From assembly GCA_035610835.1 (NCBI GenBank), contig CM069454.1:4893618-4957617 (forward strand): a DNA stretch of 64,000 bases. Direction: 5' to 3'. Origin of the DNA: Ophiura sarsii (taxonomy: Eukaryota; Echinodermata; Ophiuroidea; Amphilepidida; Ophiuridae). The notes below the pieces were generated by a model. That model was not told the DNA's origin and made no database searches. It saw only the letters and a list, made by a program, of their open reading frames with translations. The position numbers and the translations under genes were made by a program. The first letter of the stretch is position 1. Every line of letters starts with the position of its first letter. Positions 1 through 11,860 of this stretch are shown one piece after another.

Positions 1-342
1 TGAAAACTTACTTTAGTCACTTCTATTATTATCCTTATAATGTTATTCTATTGAATTAAGTATCTTTTTGGCCTGTTTTCATGATTTCTTGTTTTGTAGC
101 TTTTTATGACATCACAATCATCATTCACTCACAACTTTTGTTGTAGTGATCGTAGAAAAATTAACGAAACAGTTTTGTAATCAGCGCAGTTTAAGCTTTC
201 TTATGATATAAATACCTCCAATATGAAAAATGCCACCATTGGCTGGTTTTTACAGATCGCATCACAATGTATTCCTTACACTTTATGTGCTCACATCCGC
301 TGAAATGATGATTTACACTCCCGCGAGGGGTTTAACTTTCAC
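1..342. other. Unannotated AT-rich flank
   Basis: No coding potential, RNA gene or repeat copy that recurs in this window was recognised here. Confidence 0.4.
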
Positions 343-346
343 TTAA

Positions 347-692
347 AGGTATATTATGTGATCTTTCCAGGGAACGCCCTCAACATCGAAAAAAAATTTG
401 AAAGAAGATTTTCTTGCAGATTTACATTTCTGATCATAAATCGTACATACATAATACATTCCAAATTACAGGGCGATACGATTCTTAATTACTTCAAAAT
501 CATGACAGTTTATATTTTTACTCTAAATTCACTCTAAAACCATGGTTTAGAGGTAATTAGGAATCGTATCGCTCTGTAACTTGGAATGCATGTATGATTT
601 ATGATCAGAAATGTAAATCTGCAAGAAAATCTACTTTCTAAAAAAAATAATGAATAGAGGGCGCTATCTGGAAAAGATCACATAATATGTCT
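347..692. mobile_element. Palindromic MITE with TTAA flanks
   Basis: The two halves are near-complete reverse complements around a centre near 520. The left end reads AGGTATATTATGTGATC and the right end, reverse-complemented, reads AGACATATTATGTGATC. A TTAA lies immediately outside each end (343-346 and 693-696), as expected for target duplication by Kolobok or piggyBac-type transposases. There is no ORF, so it is non-autonomous. The family assignment is inference from the TTAA alone. Confidence 0.75.
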
Positions 693-1333
693 TTAAAGGA
701 GGTTTCCAGTAAGCAAAACATTGTGCATTATAATGTTAGAAAAATAAATATCGAGCACAAATTGCATAATTATATAGAATAAACATCATACTTATTTTAT
801 GACACCCATCATCTTGACTAATATTTAACCTAATATAATACACCTATCCGTTGTAAGACGCACTATACGACCCCAGGAATGGTGCGTCACTTAACCGAGG
901 TGCGTCAACATGTACCATGACGCACCCTGTGTCATAAAAACGACGGACCTTGGTCATCCAAATACGCACCCTCAGTCAATTTTTGGACGCATCATTGGTG
1001 GATTCTGACGGATCATGACGACGCACCCGTCATCAGATATCGTTGACTAAACTGGATAAAACACGATGACTACTGATAATGAAACTACTTTTGATTCACG
1101 GGGGATCTGCCCTTATTCGATGTTGTCAACCCTGGCCCCTCGAATATATAGACCCCGGACCGGGACCGGGACGGAACCAAGAGGAGAACTTTTATATGCA
1201 CAATAATGTCTGACTGGTCTTAAATTCATAACATATTTAACTGGTTATCATAAACGTCAGGATGAGGATCCCTGAAACAATTTCGAGACAATTTCCATTC
1301 TGCTTCGACCCGTACAGTGGCGTAACCAGGGGT

Positions 1334-1368
<35 letters not shown>
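1334..1368 (+). repeat. Poly-G tract of 35 bases
   Basis: An uninterrupted run of G inside TIR element copy 1. Copy 2 carries G runs and C runs at related places. Such runs are assembly-prone and can form G-quadruplexes. Confidence 0.95.
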
Positions 1369-1370
<2 letters not shown>

Positions 1371-1479
1371 TCCTTCATCCTTTGTTATACATGTAGGCCT
1401 ATTTAAAAGTGATGTTTGCGGTATTAAAGTAGAGTCTGGTTGGTAGTGTGGCGATTGGTATTCCACACCGTTAATGTGG

Positions 1480-3458
1480 TATTGCGCCCTCTTGAGGTCA
1501 GGCGAGTTTGACGGTCCAAGAAGGATGCATGTTGGGAAGATAAACACTTCATGGGGGTCGCCATTGTTGCATGTTGATTGATTGTAATTATACGAGTGAA
1601 GTCTTGAAGATTGAGAACTGAATAAAGAAGGCAAGATTTAGAAAGTTATACCTCTCGTCGTGAGTAATGAGTAATAATAGGATCCCTACTGAGAATAATG
1701 TTGCTACATTCATGATGTCTTTCACGCCTGCCACTGACGATGGAATATATAAGCTTGTGTCGTCTTCACCCTCTAAATCGTGTACATTAAACCCAATTCC
1801 TACATGGATGTTGAAAGATCACATTAACATCATGGTGCCCGTCATTACTAAGATTGTAAATCTCTCTCTTGAAAATGCAACATTTCCTGACCATTTTAAA
1901 AATGCACTTGTTTCTCCACTCATAAAGAAGCCTTCTTTGGACGCAGACATTTTGAAAAACTTTCGTCCTGTGTCCAATCTGCATTTTGTATCAAAAATTG
2001 TTGAAAAGGTTGTAGCGCATCGTCTTGCTGCTCATTTATGTCTAAACAACTTATATGAACAACATCAATCAGCATACAGAAAATATCATGGTACAGAGAC
2101 TGCTCTTCTTAAAGTACACAATGACATTTTACGTGAATTGGATGGTAAGCGTGGCATTTTCCTCATTCTTCTCGACCTCTCTGCCGCCTTCGACACCATT
2201 GACCATGATATTCTGTTCAGGCGCCTTGAGTCAATTGGTGTCAAGGATTCAGCTCTGAAATGGTTTCAGTCCTACCTCAAAAACAGAACTCAAGCAGTAA
2301 ACATAAATGGAACTATTTCTACACATGTTCCGCTAAAATATGGCGTTCCTCAAGGATCTGTGCTTGGACCTATACTATTCACCATCTATTCCTCTCCCAT
2401 TGCTAGCATTGCTCGCAAACACGGATTAAATGTTCATTCTTACGCGGACGATACACAACTATATGTGCCTTTTAATTTAAATGATCGCAATGATGAAATG
2501 TCGGCCCGTCAACGCGCAGAAGCTTGTATTTTAGAAATCAAGTCGTGGATGTCTGTAAACAAGCTGAAATTGAATGATGATAAGACAGAGTTTTTAATTA
2601 TGACCTCCAGATTCAATCAACGTAAAATATGTGATCATCATATCAATATTGACACTTCTTCTGTTCTTGCTTCAAAATCTGCTCGGAACTTAGGAATTGT
2701 ATTTGATAATAATCTATGTATGGATGTTCAAGTTCGACGGATATGCCAATCAGTGTATTATCATATACGGAATGTCAATAGCATAAGGAAAATGTTAACA
2801 TTTGAAACAGCAGCTACTATCGTCCATGCTCTTATAACTTCTCGTATTGACAATGGCAATTCTCTTCTTTTTGGCATCACTGATCACTTACTTCACAAAC
2901 TACAACTCGCTCAAAATGCAGCTGCTCGCATTCTCACTAAGACCAGGAAATTTGATCATATCACTCCAATTTTGAAAGATCTCCACTGGCTTCCTGTTCG
3001 CGAAAGGATTCATTTCAAACTTCTTCTTTTAACTTGGAAAGCTTTGCATGGCACTTCACCAACTTATATTGCTAATCTTCTTGTTCCATATCATCCAAAA
3101 CGTACTCTCCGGTCATCTGATAAACTTTTACTTGTTGTTCCACGGACTACTTCTTCATTTGGAGATCGCGCATTTTCGGTTGCTGCACCAACTCTCTGGA
3201 ACTCACTATACCTTATAATTTAAGATGCTGTGATTCACTTGACTCTTTTAAGAACTTGTTAAAAACAAGATTATTTGACTCAGTTTATAATTGATTTCTT
3301 TGTATTATATACATGTACATGTATATGCAAATCATCCTTGTTTATGTATTTTTCATGTTAATTTGTATTTTTGTTTTATATGTTGCGCCTCGGAATAGTT
3401 TTACCTAGATTGACGGCGCATTATAAATGCCATTATTATTATTATTTATTATTATCCC
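1480..3458 (+). mobile_element. 5'-truncated CR1/L2-like LINE inserted in TIR element copy 1
   Basis: Sequence absent from TIR element copy 2 begins between about 1445 and 1500 and runs to about 3458. It contains the RT ORF at 1667-3223 and a short 3' UTR, and ends in an ATT-rich microsatellite (about 3430-3458), the usual 3' tail of CR1/L2-clade LINEs. The apurinic endonuclease domain is missing, so it is 5' truncated. The left boundary is approximate. Confidence 0.75.
1667..3223 (+). CDS. Reverse transcriptase of a CR1/L2-like LINE (partial)
   Basis: The 518-residue reading frame covers the RT domain and C-terminal region of a LINE ORF2. Recognisable parts in order are the KPSLD..NFRPVSNL fingers region (about 88-105), motif A LLDLSAAFDTIDHD (about 168-181), motif B GVPQGSVLGP (about 225-234), the catalytic YADDTQLY box (about 257-264), and the late FGDRAFSVAAPTLWNSL signature near the end. 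All three catalytic aspartates are present. Full-length ORF2 proteins of this clade are about 900-1000 residues, so the N-terminal endonuclease half is lost. The C-terminus is also broken: a two-base TA insertion near 3209-3212 shifts the frame after WNSL, and the expected tail (SLDSFKNLLKTRLF) continues in another frame to about 3293. The ORF lies on the + strand, inside the TIR element. Confidence 0.85.
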   Translation: MSNNRIPTENNVATFMMSFTPATDDGIYKLVSSSPSKSCTLNPIPTWMLKDHINIMVPVITKIVNLSLENATFPDHFKNALVSPLIKKPSLDADILKNFRPVSNLHFVSKIVEKVVAHRLAAHLCLNNLYEQHQSAYRKYHGTETALLKVHNDILRELDGKRGIFLILLDLSAAFDTIDHDILFRRLESIGVKDSALKWFQSYLKNRTQAVNINGTISTHVPLKYGVPQGSVLGPILFTIYSSPIASIARKHGLNVHSYADDTQLYVPFNLNDRNDEMSARQRAEACILEIKSWMSVNKLKLNDDKTEFLIMTSRFNQRKICDHHINIDTSSVLASKSARNLGIVFDNNLCMDVQVRRICQSVYYHIRNVNSIRKMLTFETAATIVHALITSRIDNGNSLLFGITDHLLHKLQLAQNAAARILTKTRKFDHITPILKDLHWLPVRERIHFKLLLLTWKALHGTSPTYIANLLVPYHPKRTLRSSDKLLLVVPRTTSSFGDRAFSVAAPTLWNSLYLII

Positions 3459-3974
3459 ACAGACGACCTAAACACAACAGTAGTATTATAGTATAGCATT
3501 ATTTAAAGGTCGTATTTTGTTGTTCGTAAAAAGATGTACACTGTGACGCACCCATGTAAAGTGACGGACATTGACGCACTCTACGTCAATTTTTTGACAG
3601 ACCAAAGGCTGCCACTGACGTACCCTCCGTCAAGAATGTGGTGGTAAACGACACACACATGACGCACCTCTCCCGGGGTCGTATAGTGCGTCTTACAACT
3701 GATAGGTGTATAACTCGCACCAATCAGGACTTCGAATATTGAGAAGTCTCCATCTGTTGTCGTATATAATAGACAACAGTCCTAACAAATTATAATGACA
3801 TGGCCTAAATGAATATAAATGATCATCGTGTGGCGAGTCGGCTGGAACTGTCGTCCACGTACACGAAATTAGTATTCGAACACGGCAAGACTAAGTGTTG
3901 CCAGTTGTAATCACTGCGGTCTAAATAATAAATAAGGAAATCCCTAAATTGACAATTACAAAAGAATTAGAGAT

Positions 3975-4483
3975 ATGCATACCATCAATCAGCGTATCGG
4001 AAACATCATAGTGTGGAAACTGCACTTGTCAAACGACATTCTACAGACAATTGATTCCCACAAACATGTTGTCGTCGTCCTCTTAGACTTATCTACGGCG
4101 TTCGATACGCTTGATCATGATGTACTTCTGACTCGTTTCAAGGAACGTTATGGTATCAACGGCAATGCTTATCGCTGGCTGTCGTCCTACTTTACCGGGC
4201 GTCGACAATGCATCGTCATAAACGGAGTGTATTCTCAGCAACGAACTGTTCCTTATGGTGTACCTCAAGGCTTAGTCATTGGGCCAATGGGTTTTCCCTT
4301 AATTCATCACCGATTGAAGACATCATTGAAGCTCACGATCTTGAATTCATGGTATATGCTGATGACTCTCAAGTCTACTTTACATTCAGGCCACACAAAT
4401 CCAATTCTAGCGTTGACCGCATTGAACGTTGCATTAGCGATATCAAAAGCTTGATGATCACAAATAAAACTTTTGAAAAGTGA
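3975..4483 (+). pseudogene. Frameshifted LINE reverse transcriptase fragment
   Basis: Three reading frames together encode an RT core. HQSAYRKHHSVETALVK is readable near 3987-4037. NDILQTIDS and motif A LLDLSTAFDTLDHDVLL follow in a second frame, then motif B YGVPQG. The YADDSQVY catalytic box and ISDIKSLMITNK lie in a third frame, ending at 4483. At least two frameshifts separate them, and both the endonuclease and the C-terminal region are missing. It resembles the CR1/L2 RT at 1667-3223 but is clearly diverged from it. It is a dead 5'- and 3'-truncated copy. Confidence 0.85.
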
Positions 4484-4870
4484 CTAATTTTCTTTAAATG
4501 GTGCTAATCATGGTTCATCTTTGTTGTTAGGGGGCAAATTTGGTATCAAATTATGCCTAGAAGATTCATCTAAATGCCTACCTAGCCTGTTTGGTGCCAA
4601 AAAAATTGAATGTTACTCAAAATGACATAAACAAAGTGTATACTTTCTTTTGTTGAACCCTTTATAAGCTATATACTTATAAGCCACGGAACCGGGGGTT
4701 AAAGAAGTAATGTGGTTTGACAGGGTGGGGTAAATAACAAAAAAAGGTAATTATGGCATAACCATAGATTTATAAATATTCACCCAATTCTGATACAGTA
4801 TCCGTCTCCGTTACAGTATTAAAATACTGTAAAAATCGTCCCGTCTTTAGTTTTACCTCTGCGACCACCA
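4484..4870. other. Non-coding interval with foldback-like fragment
   Basis: About 4540-4670 contains wording similar to the window's TTAA foldback family (TTTGGTGCCAAAA and GTGTATACTTTCTTTTG), without clear ends. The rest is unrecognised. Confidence 0.3.
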
Positions 4871-5068
4871 AGCCAAGTGTTTTGATATAAACTTATTAAT
4901 GAATATCGTTTCAGAGGTGTTTTCAATTAAAATTAGTTAACACCGTAACACAGACACAGTCATAACTGTATAGCGGACTGTAACACATGTTACATGTTAT
5001 AACATACACAGTAACACTGTAGTGGGATAGTTTCGTTTTTTACAGTTGTTACAGTAACGGACAATCTG
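4871..5068 (+). repeat. Direct repeat, upstream copy (LTR-like fragment)
   Basis: About 190 bases starting GTGTTTTGATATAAAC and including CAGAGGTGTTTTCAATTA and a cluster of TAACACTG/TGTTACA words. They recur in the same orientation at about 6215-6396. With the polypurine-like run before the downstream copy, the pair could be LTR remnants of an old Ty3-like element, but the upstream copy lacks the first part of the downstream repeat. Confidence 0.5.
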
Positions 5069-6026
5069 GATTGGGTGTTACATTTATTGAGGCTTGATCC
5101 AGGTCTATTTTCCTGTGGCTGTGGATGAGCAGTTGGAAGTTCATCAAAAGACTTGATTCAAGGCTATCATGTGATTTCATTGCTAATTTTTGCTACTTTT
5201 AAACATGTCATTTTTCATGAGTCATAATTGCAAAAATCAGTTTTATATACAAATTAATCTGTAATTTGCCAGTAATATAATTTCCAAATTTTAGATGATG
5301 AGATTATAAATAATACATAACTCATCTAAGTTAATTACATAAAAATGTTGGATGTCTACCCAATGTTTCGCCTCACAATACCAGACATATGTATACACAT
5401 GCATGTTTTACATGTTCCAGCATGTTACATGTTACATACACTAACAAATTAATTGGGTGCCAAGCTCAGTGACTACTAAAAATTCACTGATTATTTCTTA
5501 CGCTATGCTTCCTCAATTATTTTGCCAGAGGAGCATCTTTGGAGCAGTCAAGTCAACTAAACAAGTAATCCAGTCAATCATCAGAGATTTTATCAAGTCA
5601 TCTTGCCAGCACAGTGTTGTGTTATTTTTTTGTGTGATTGGAGGAGAAAAGTGGAGTCAAAGATGCATAGCTTTATTGTGTGAAAACTAGAGCAGTGTAT
5701 CCGGTATGAAAGCCGAGGTTCTGAGTTTAATTATTACCAATCAATCATTTAATCATATGTGTTTTAAATGTAGAAATCTAACTACATTTCAGAGTTGTTT
5801 AAAGTGTTTTAAAAGTTTGAAGTTTATAGTTCGAATGAAAACTAACTCCACAAGAACTCAATCAAACAGACTGAACAATATATCAATACCAGAGAGAGAC
5901 TTGATTGAAACAACTCACAGTTAACTGTCATATAAACTCTGCAGTTGAAGACTGTAATTATCAATGCTTTAATCTTGTATATGAAAGTACATGCAAAGTA
6001 TTAACCTTTCTTTAAAGGAAGGGGAT
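5069..6026 (+). other. Interval between the direct repeats
   Basis: No gag, protease, RT or integrase motif was found. Short ORFs at 5457-5690 and 5706-5924 show no recognisable domain. The stretch ends in a purine run (AAAGGAAGGGGA, about 6015-6026), which would be a polypurine tract if the flanking repeats are LTRs. Confidence 0.3.
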
Positions 6027-6396
6027 GTTAGAGTAAAGCATTACATTGGGCAACAGTTAATGTTTATATAATGCAACCGGCAACCCACATTATATTATAT
6101 AGGGAGCCGGTATTACAATGGAGTAGAATGAACAGTAACATTTAATATGTGGATCATAAATGAATCTATTAATGTGTTATAACGGAGCCCAGGAGATACA
6201 AATAAGCCCCTGAGTGTTTTGATATAAACTTTATTAATGGATATCGTTTCAGAGGTGTTTTCAATTAAAATTAGTTAACACCGTGACTCAGACACAGTAA
6301 TAACTGTATAGCGGACTGTAACACATGTTACATGTTATAACATTCACAGTAACACTGTAGTGGAATAGTTACGTTTTTTCCCGGACAATCAGGATT
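6027..6396 (+). repeat. Possible LTR remnant (downstream direct repeat)
   Basis: It begins TGTTAGAG directly after the purine run, as Ty3-like LTRs often do. From about 6215 it matches the copy at 4871-5068. No matching terminal CA with a target duplication could be fixed, so the LTR reading is tentative and a plain segmental duplication is the alternative. Confidence 0.35.
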
Positions 6397-6405
6397 GGTT
6401 GAAAT

Positions 6406-6533
6406 ATTATGGGTATAACGCATTGGAGGGCCACGAGGTAATTACATATTATGGGTATAAAGCATTGGAGGGTCATGAGGTAATTACATATTATGGGTAT
6501 AACGCATTGGAGGGGGCCACGAGGTAATTAAAT
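6406..6533 (+). repeat. 42-bp minisatellite, three units
   Basis: Units at 6406-6447, 6448-6489 and 6490-6533 share ATTATGGGTATAACGCATTG and end in GAGGTAATTA. The third unit is two bases longer. Confidence 0.9.
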
Positions 6534-7254
6534 AATGTGGTTTCTTATAAAAATAAACGATGGTATAATGGCTTGAGCAAGGGTGTAAATGAAGCATGGT
6601 ATAAGCCACGGAGCAAAGCTGTAATGGAAAGCATATCAAACGGATATCCCGCTAGTTCGGCTAGTATATATAATTACGCAATGTGATAATTATTTTTAAG
6701 GTTATGGTCAAACCAAAATATAAAGTAAACAAAAGGGTTACGACGTCATCAAAGGTCACACCAATCTGCACCACGTTTGGGAATAGCCGATCACAAATGA
6801 ATGATGACGATACGCACGTTGAGGAACATCATTTGTGCCGATAAATGCTAAGCAGCTAGCTCGTTTTTTGTGATGATGTAAAATAGATTGATTTTTGTCT
6901 TCTTTTTCTTGAGACATCTCGCTGGCCACCAAAAAATCACTGGCGGGCCCCATGCATATCACCAGATATAATTTTTGGAGTACTAGTTCATTCTTAAGTT
7001 TACGGAATTCCTCAGCTCTAATATATATAATTTAAAGCGCTACATAGAAATGTGAAATAAAATGTCTAAGACCCTTATACAAACCACGTGTTTCGTAATC
7101 AGTATAATAAACATCTTTGTACCTTCGTTTCCACTATAGCTAATACTTTACGCGAAACGTTTTTGCGAAATAACGAATTTTATTTTTCAAGCTGAAAAAA
7201 ATCCTAAAATTAGAGATAGTGATTGACTGCTTATTATTAAAATATTCAACATTT
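6534..7254. other. Non-coding interval, nothing recognised
   Basis: AT-rich sequence. The short ORF on the minus strand at 6756-6962 has no recognisable domain and is probably chance. Confidence 0.35.
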
Positions 7255-7448
7255 CAGCACATCGAAATTGAAAATTACTATTTTTAAACGCCATCAAATA
7301 ATATTTTGTTTTATATCTCAGTGAACTACTGTCTTGATGATTTCACGACATCAGCACATCGAAATTGAAAATTACTATTTTTAAACGCCATCAAATAATC
7401 TTTTGTTTAATATCTCAGTAAACTACTGTCGTAATGATTTCACAAGCT
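7255..7448 (+). repeat. 97-bp tandem duplication
   Basis: Two adjacent units begin at 7255 and 7352 with CAGCACATCGAAATTG and stay alike to the GATTTCAC ending, with only a few substitutions. Confidence 0.9.
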
Positions 7449-9005
7449 AAAAAACGTCAATATCTTATTTGAGAATTGAATTATTATTAAAAAAATGTGA
7501 AATACGAGACGGAGAAGATGATTGACTGATTAATCATTACTTGTTTTCAACGTTTCAGCAACATCGGATTAAAAGTATTATTTGTATATGAATTCAACTG
7601 AACTTTTGTCAAAACTTTTGACATCAGCAGAAAAGTTCATCTCAATTACAAAAAGACTTGCGTTACATCTTCAGAAGCGATCAGTTATGATAGTCAGTCG
7701 CAATCACAGTCATTTCTGATACCGTCAATGATACACAACAGGTGTGGTATACCACGTTATATTAAGTGCTCTTCTAGGAGGTAGACTACAAACTCTAAGT
7801 TTACCGAGAATCGTTTGCCGAACAACCTGAATATACCAACCAAGGAAGCCGCCTATGGAGTAGTCAGGACGACCTCAGACCGACCATTTATGCATTAACG
7901 AACATAAGGCATTTTTACATACACTCATCTCAAGTTTTAGCAGCAGTAGAAAGTACATGACGTTAACAGTAGGGCATGATCTACCAAGCATATATATTTA
8001 TATGTTTCTTGGTTTACTGGCATAGCATCAAAACATTGATCAAATTTGCGTAGAAATCATCGGGAGCAATCAAGGGTTGCCTTTGTTGGTGTCTCCTATG
8101 CATGGACGTCATCGATAAGGACAAAATAAGGTAAAGTTGATTTTCTTAATTATTATTTATTCTCAGTGACAGTTCAAAAAACACTACTCAATCCATGTTG
8201 ACCTCTTGAAAGGAATGTGAAATTACTTAATGTTTGATTGTAAAAATAAGTGAGAAAATTAAAAAAACGTAAGAAATATCTTACACCAAACAAAACACAT
8301 GATTGAAATGAAAATCAATGTATATTTATGATAAACATGATAGATGGTCATTCATATGTAGCCGAGTAAGCTAAGGATGTTGTCTTAAGTTCTGAGGAAA
8401 TTGATCCCGGTAGAAACTAGATATGCAATCGTGTAATTTTAACTTTGAACATCACGAAACCTTATTCAAGACGAACCTCATTTTCGGGACCTTGAAGATG
8501 AAAAGAAACGTAGTTGTTGCCGACGCATTTCAACCCGACTATTTATTTTAACGGAATAAATCAAAATTGGGAACCAGCGCGATGCAGGGGGTAGCTCTCG
8601 AGCTGCCGAAAGTCAATTTTATCAGAAACTCTTGTTGGCAGCACGGGTTATTATCTCCCTGGAGGCCATGGTCGATCACGACGGGTGATATGTGCGAATC
8701 CCACCACTGGCAGGGCCACTTAGAATCCGCTCATTTCTTCTTCTAATCACAGACCTTGAATACAGTACAGGCACAAGGATGTCTATTGAAATCCCATTGA
8801 AATGCTGTGTAGAGCTGATACTTTGTGCGTCTCACTGACACCTGTATAACTGGCATGTTTGAAAAGCCCGGTAATAAATGTGGGTACCGCTATTCTATTA
8901 CAGCAACATCATAATTCATAGAAGCTGGTGGGATATATAACAAAAAATTGAGAAAAAAAGCCAAGTTGAAAATTCAAATATTTCTAATATTTTAAATATA
9001 ATACA
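7449..9005. other. Non-coding interval, nothing recognised
   Basis: No ORF with a domain, no tRNA fold and no repeat copy found elsewhere in this window. A weak B-box-like word (GTGCGAATCCC, about 8692) could hint at an old tRNA-type SINE, but no matching A box or tail was found. Confidence 0.3.
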
Positions 9006-9009
9006 TTAA

Positions 9010-9367
9010 AGGGGCATTAAGAGATGTGGTGGAGGCAGCGCCCTCATTTACAAAAAGTGTATGATAAAAACTGGGATTTGTATATCTTTACAATTGTATT
9101 ACATGTATGAACCTAAACAAATAAGGATTAAGAAAAATCAGCCCTCTTTGTACAACAAAACATCGATTCAAAAATGCTGGTAGAGCCGCAACCAGCATTT
9201 TACATGGTTAGGGGTGGTATTCCAACATATTTAAAACATTGTTTTAATCAAGTTTTGCTGGGTTTGTTTTTAGTAGAAACAACAGTAATGGCAATTTCTA
9301 ATGTTCATCCTGAATTCTGAAGTAAACTAATTAAAATTAAAAAACAACAACATGACATTGTGTCCCT
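9010..9367. mobile_element. MITE with TTAA flanks and AGGGRCA ends
   Basis: TTAA at 9006-9009 and 9368-9371 brackets a 358-bp segment whose ends are AGGGGCA and (reverse-complemented) AGGGACA. No ORF. The TTAA duplication with purine-rich RGG ends fits Kolobok-type elements. The short terminal repeat makes this less certain than the longer TTAA elements. Confidence 0.5.
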
Positions 9368-9371
9368 TTAA

Positions 9372-11283
9372 TACACACATTCCCGATCGCGATTGATGTA
9401 ACACTCTCTGTGAAGTTTTATATACATCTACTTTACTCAGTTTTTAATACCACCTAACTTCAAACCCATGAGTTTGATGGACAACGAACACGTCTTTTCA
9501 AATCAATGCTTACCGCATATGGGAACGAGTGTGACGTTCTATTAATGAAGTTGAGAAGTTGTTTCATAACGGTGCAAAATACTACACGTCTTGCGGCGTG
9601 GTGTCCAGGGGCCGCCTTAGGGGCCCTGGTGGCAAAACCACCGGAAACTTTCAGCATTTTGTAGTGTCAGAGTGTAAATTTGGTGCTAGATTTTGCCCAA
9701 AAAATGCAAAAGAAATCGTATTTTATGTAGTATGTTATATAAAAATAATGGGCGGGGAAGGTAACGATTTATTTGTGATTTACGAAAGCCGGATTCTTTT
9801 TCTGAAGCCTCACAAATTATAAACATCCTTCATGGAATCTGTTACTTTAATTATAGAGGAACCAGGAGTGCTCATTTCAACGGTTTTTAACAAATATTAT
9901 ATATAATAACTATTATTTTTACCAATTTGATATCTACTCGAATATATTTGAAAAGATCATAATGCGCGCGTCACGTAAACCAAAAAACGTAGTTGTGGGA
10001 ATATGCAGGAGGAGGAGAGTGAGCCTCTTGCGGCGTCCGAGAACATTTTGAATTTAGGTGCTCGCCGAGGACGGTTCTTAGTCGATTTTGTTACGCCATA
10101 CATTTATTTTCCGTTACATTTTATTTCAGCGTTTTTGACAATTTTGCCCGGCCGTTTTACCCCGAGCTATATGAGTTTCTGATGCTCAAGTGCGTTTCCA
10201 AGCCATTTCAGCCGGACCACAATAACTCCATTATTTTAGAAGGTGTTTAAGGTTGCCAATATAGGGGAAGCAACCCCAACTGAGAAGTGGGGAGGGAGAG
10301 GACCTATAATTTATATTTCTATCTTTCTCTGTAAACTCGTCCGGTTACCTGTAGGTTTTATCTATTTCTCTCTCTTATATTTTGTCCCCTTGTCCTTATT
10401 TTAAGCCCCTTTTTATTTTCCCCTCCTTATGTAATCTGCCTTTTAACTTCATTTTGTTGGTTTTTTGGTAGACTCAAGGGTGTTTTACACCTAAAACGCC
10501 CCGCCCCCTGCGTAGGGGAGATGCGGGAGAGTTGAGCCATTTTTTATATTTTGTGTCACCATATGCGGACGAAAAGTACAAACCTGTAAAAAAATAGTCA
10601 TTGGCTGGTGAAAAAAACAAAATCATATTTTTTCAACTTTTGATTTATTAATCCTTAAAGTAAATATGGTGCTCAATTGTTATTATCATGGTACAAAATA
10701 ACATTTTCTCTCATTTATTATACATTTTTCACCTTTAGTCCAAAAATCAAAATGTTACTACATGTTTTCCCTATGCTCAACTCTCCCCATGACCAATGGC
10801 TCAACTCTCCTCATGGTGACCATTTTGTAAATAACCCAATCCTGTCTGGTGTAGAACTTTTGGTAGTTTACAATAGTTCTCTAAAATAATGGTCATATAT
10901 ACCCCCTTCAATAAACAAATTACCGCTATTATATTCTAAGCCTTGCTATGGGAAAAAAGACAAAACATTTATTTTTCTACTTTTCACTCAAAAGTGAAAA
11001 AAATGATTTTGTTTAGGTATCTTTGATAATGAGCACACATGACAGTAGAGTGTAACACTAAGAATGTCGTATTGATGCTATATAACAATATATGCCAATA
11101 TAGTGTTTTGGTCAATTTTTGAGAATTTAGTGCCCATGACAGATGTACAGTATCTGTAAATTAACGGTGTGTGACCCGACCAAAATGTCCTTTCCAATCG
11201 AACTTTGAGATTTGGGTACGATAAGAAAGCCCATAATGCATTATTTCCAAACACAACAAAAAAACACAACAAATAATATAAAA
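9372..11283. other. Non-coding interval with pyrimidine tract and GAGTTGAGCC words
   Basis: No gene recognised. About 10310-10430 is T/C-rich. GGGGAGATGCGGGAGAGTTG (about 10515-10534) and, inverted, CTCAACTCTCC (about 10780-10812) suggest an eroded element. ORFs at 9559-9822 and 10677-10889 show no domain. Confidence 0.3.
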
Positions 11284-11791
11284 CATAAGAACTGAAATTT
11301 CAATATAGAGGACAATAATGAGGGATTCCAAGTCTCTCCAGGAGAGAGTTTCTAATATTGACTATCTGCAAATAGTATAATATCAACCCAAAATTACTGC
11401 TATGCCTTTAGCATACTGAAATACTTATAATCTGTCAAATTCGTTGTTACAATTCATACCACAGTGATGACTCGTATGTATTTAGCGTAATAGTCACTTT
11501 ATATGAGTTTTCTTTCTTTTCTTTATTTGCAACCTTCAGAATAGTCAATTTGTGAGATAGGCTTTTACGACGGGTATTCATAATATAAGTTAAAAGTTTA
11601 ACGGGTTCGCCGTCGGACAAGTTTAATGTTTCAAGCTTTCGTCAGGATTAGCTCTGACTTCTTCAGGACCAAATTATTATAATATTAAACAAAACATAGA
11701 GATTGCCACTTTTCTTGTTATCATCATTTGGGCTGCCCCTTGCCCGATGATTTGAGAGTAGGTGCCCTTTCCTACTTGTGAAAGAATTGGT

Positions 11792-11807
11792 GGCTCTGAA
11801 AAGAGCA
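11792..11807 (-). promoter_or_regulatory. Histone 3'-end-type stem-loop (1 of 2)
   Basis: On the minus strand this reads TGCTCTTTTCAGAGCC followed by ACCA. This matches the metazoan replication-histone 3' stem-loop, with its TTTC loop, AGAGCC descending stem and ACCA flank, except that the basal pair is T/C instead of G/C. It lies in the centre of a foldback element with no histone ORF nearby, so it is a captured or convergent signal. Confidence 0.5.
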
Positions 11808-11844
11808 GTTCAAGTGGATTGCCGCTTCCACTGAACAGAGATTT

Positions 11845-11860
11845 GGCTCTGAAAAGAGCT
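11845..11860 (-). promoter_or_regulatory. Histone 3'-end-type stem-loop (2 of 2)
   Basis: On the minus strand this reads AGCTCTTTTCAGAGCC followed by AAAT, 53 bases from the first hairpin. Loop and five stem pairs match the histone type, but the basal pair is A/C and the ACCA flank is absent. Confidence 0.4.

Larger units (their letters stand above)
839..3710. mobile_element. TIR element (copy 1) with TAA target duplication and GTGCGTC-rich ends
   Basis: The element opens with TACACCTATC and closes with GATAGGTGTA, and TAA flanks both ends (836-838, 3711-3713). The ends continue as inverted repeats of about 37 bp and then as irregular arrays of GTGCGTC/GACGCAC in both orientations. A second copy at 49816-51166 lies in the opposite orientation and has the same ends and TAA duplication. 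A 3-bp TWA duplication is typical of PIF/Harbinger, but no transposase is present, so the superfamily is inference. This copy is enlarged by a LINE at about 1480-3458. Confidence 0.75.

Noticed and set aside
8560..8830. Possible tRNA-derived SINE
   Set aside because: Only a weak B-box-like word; no A box, tail or second copy in the window.
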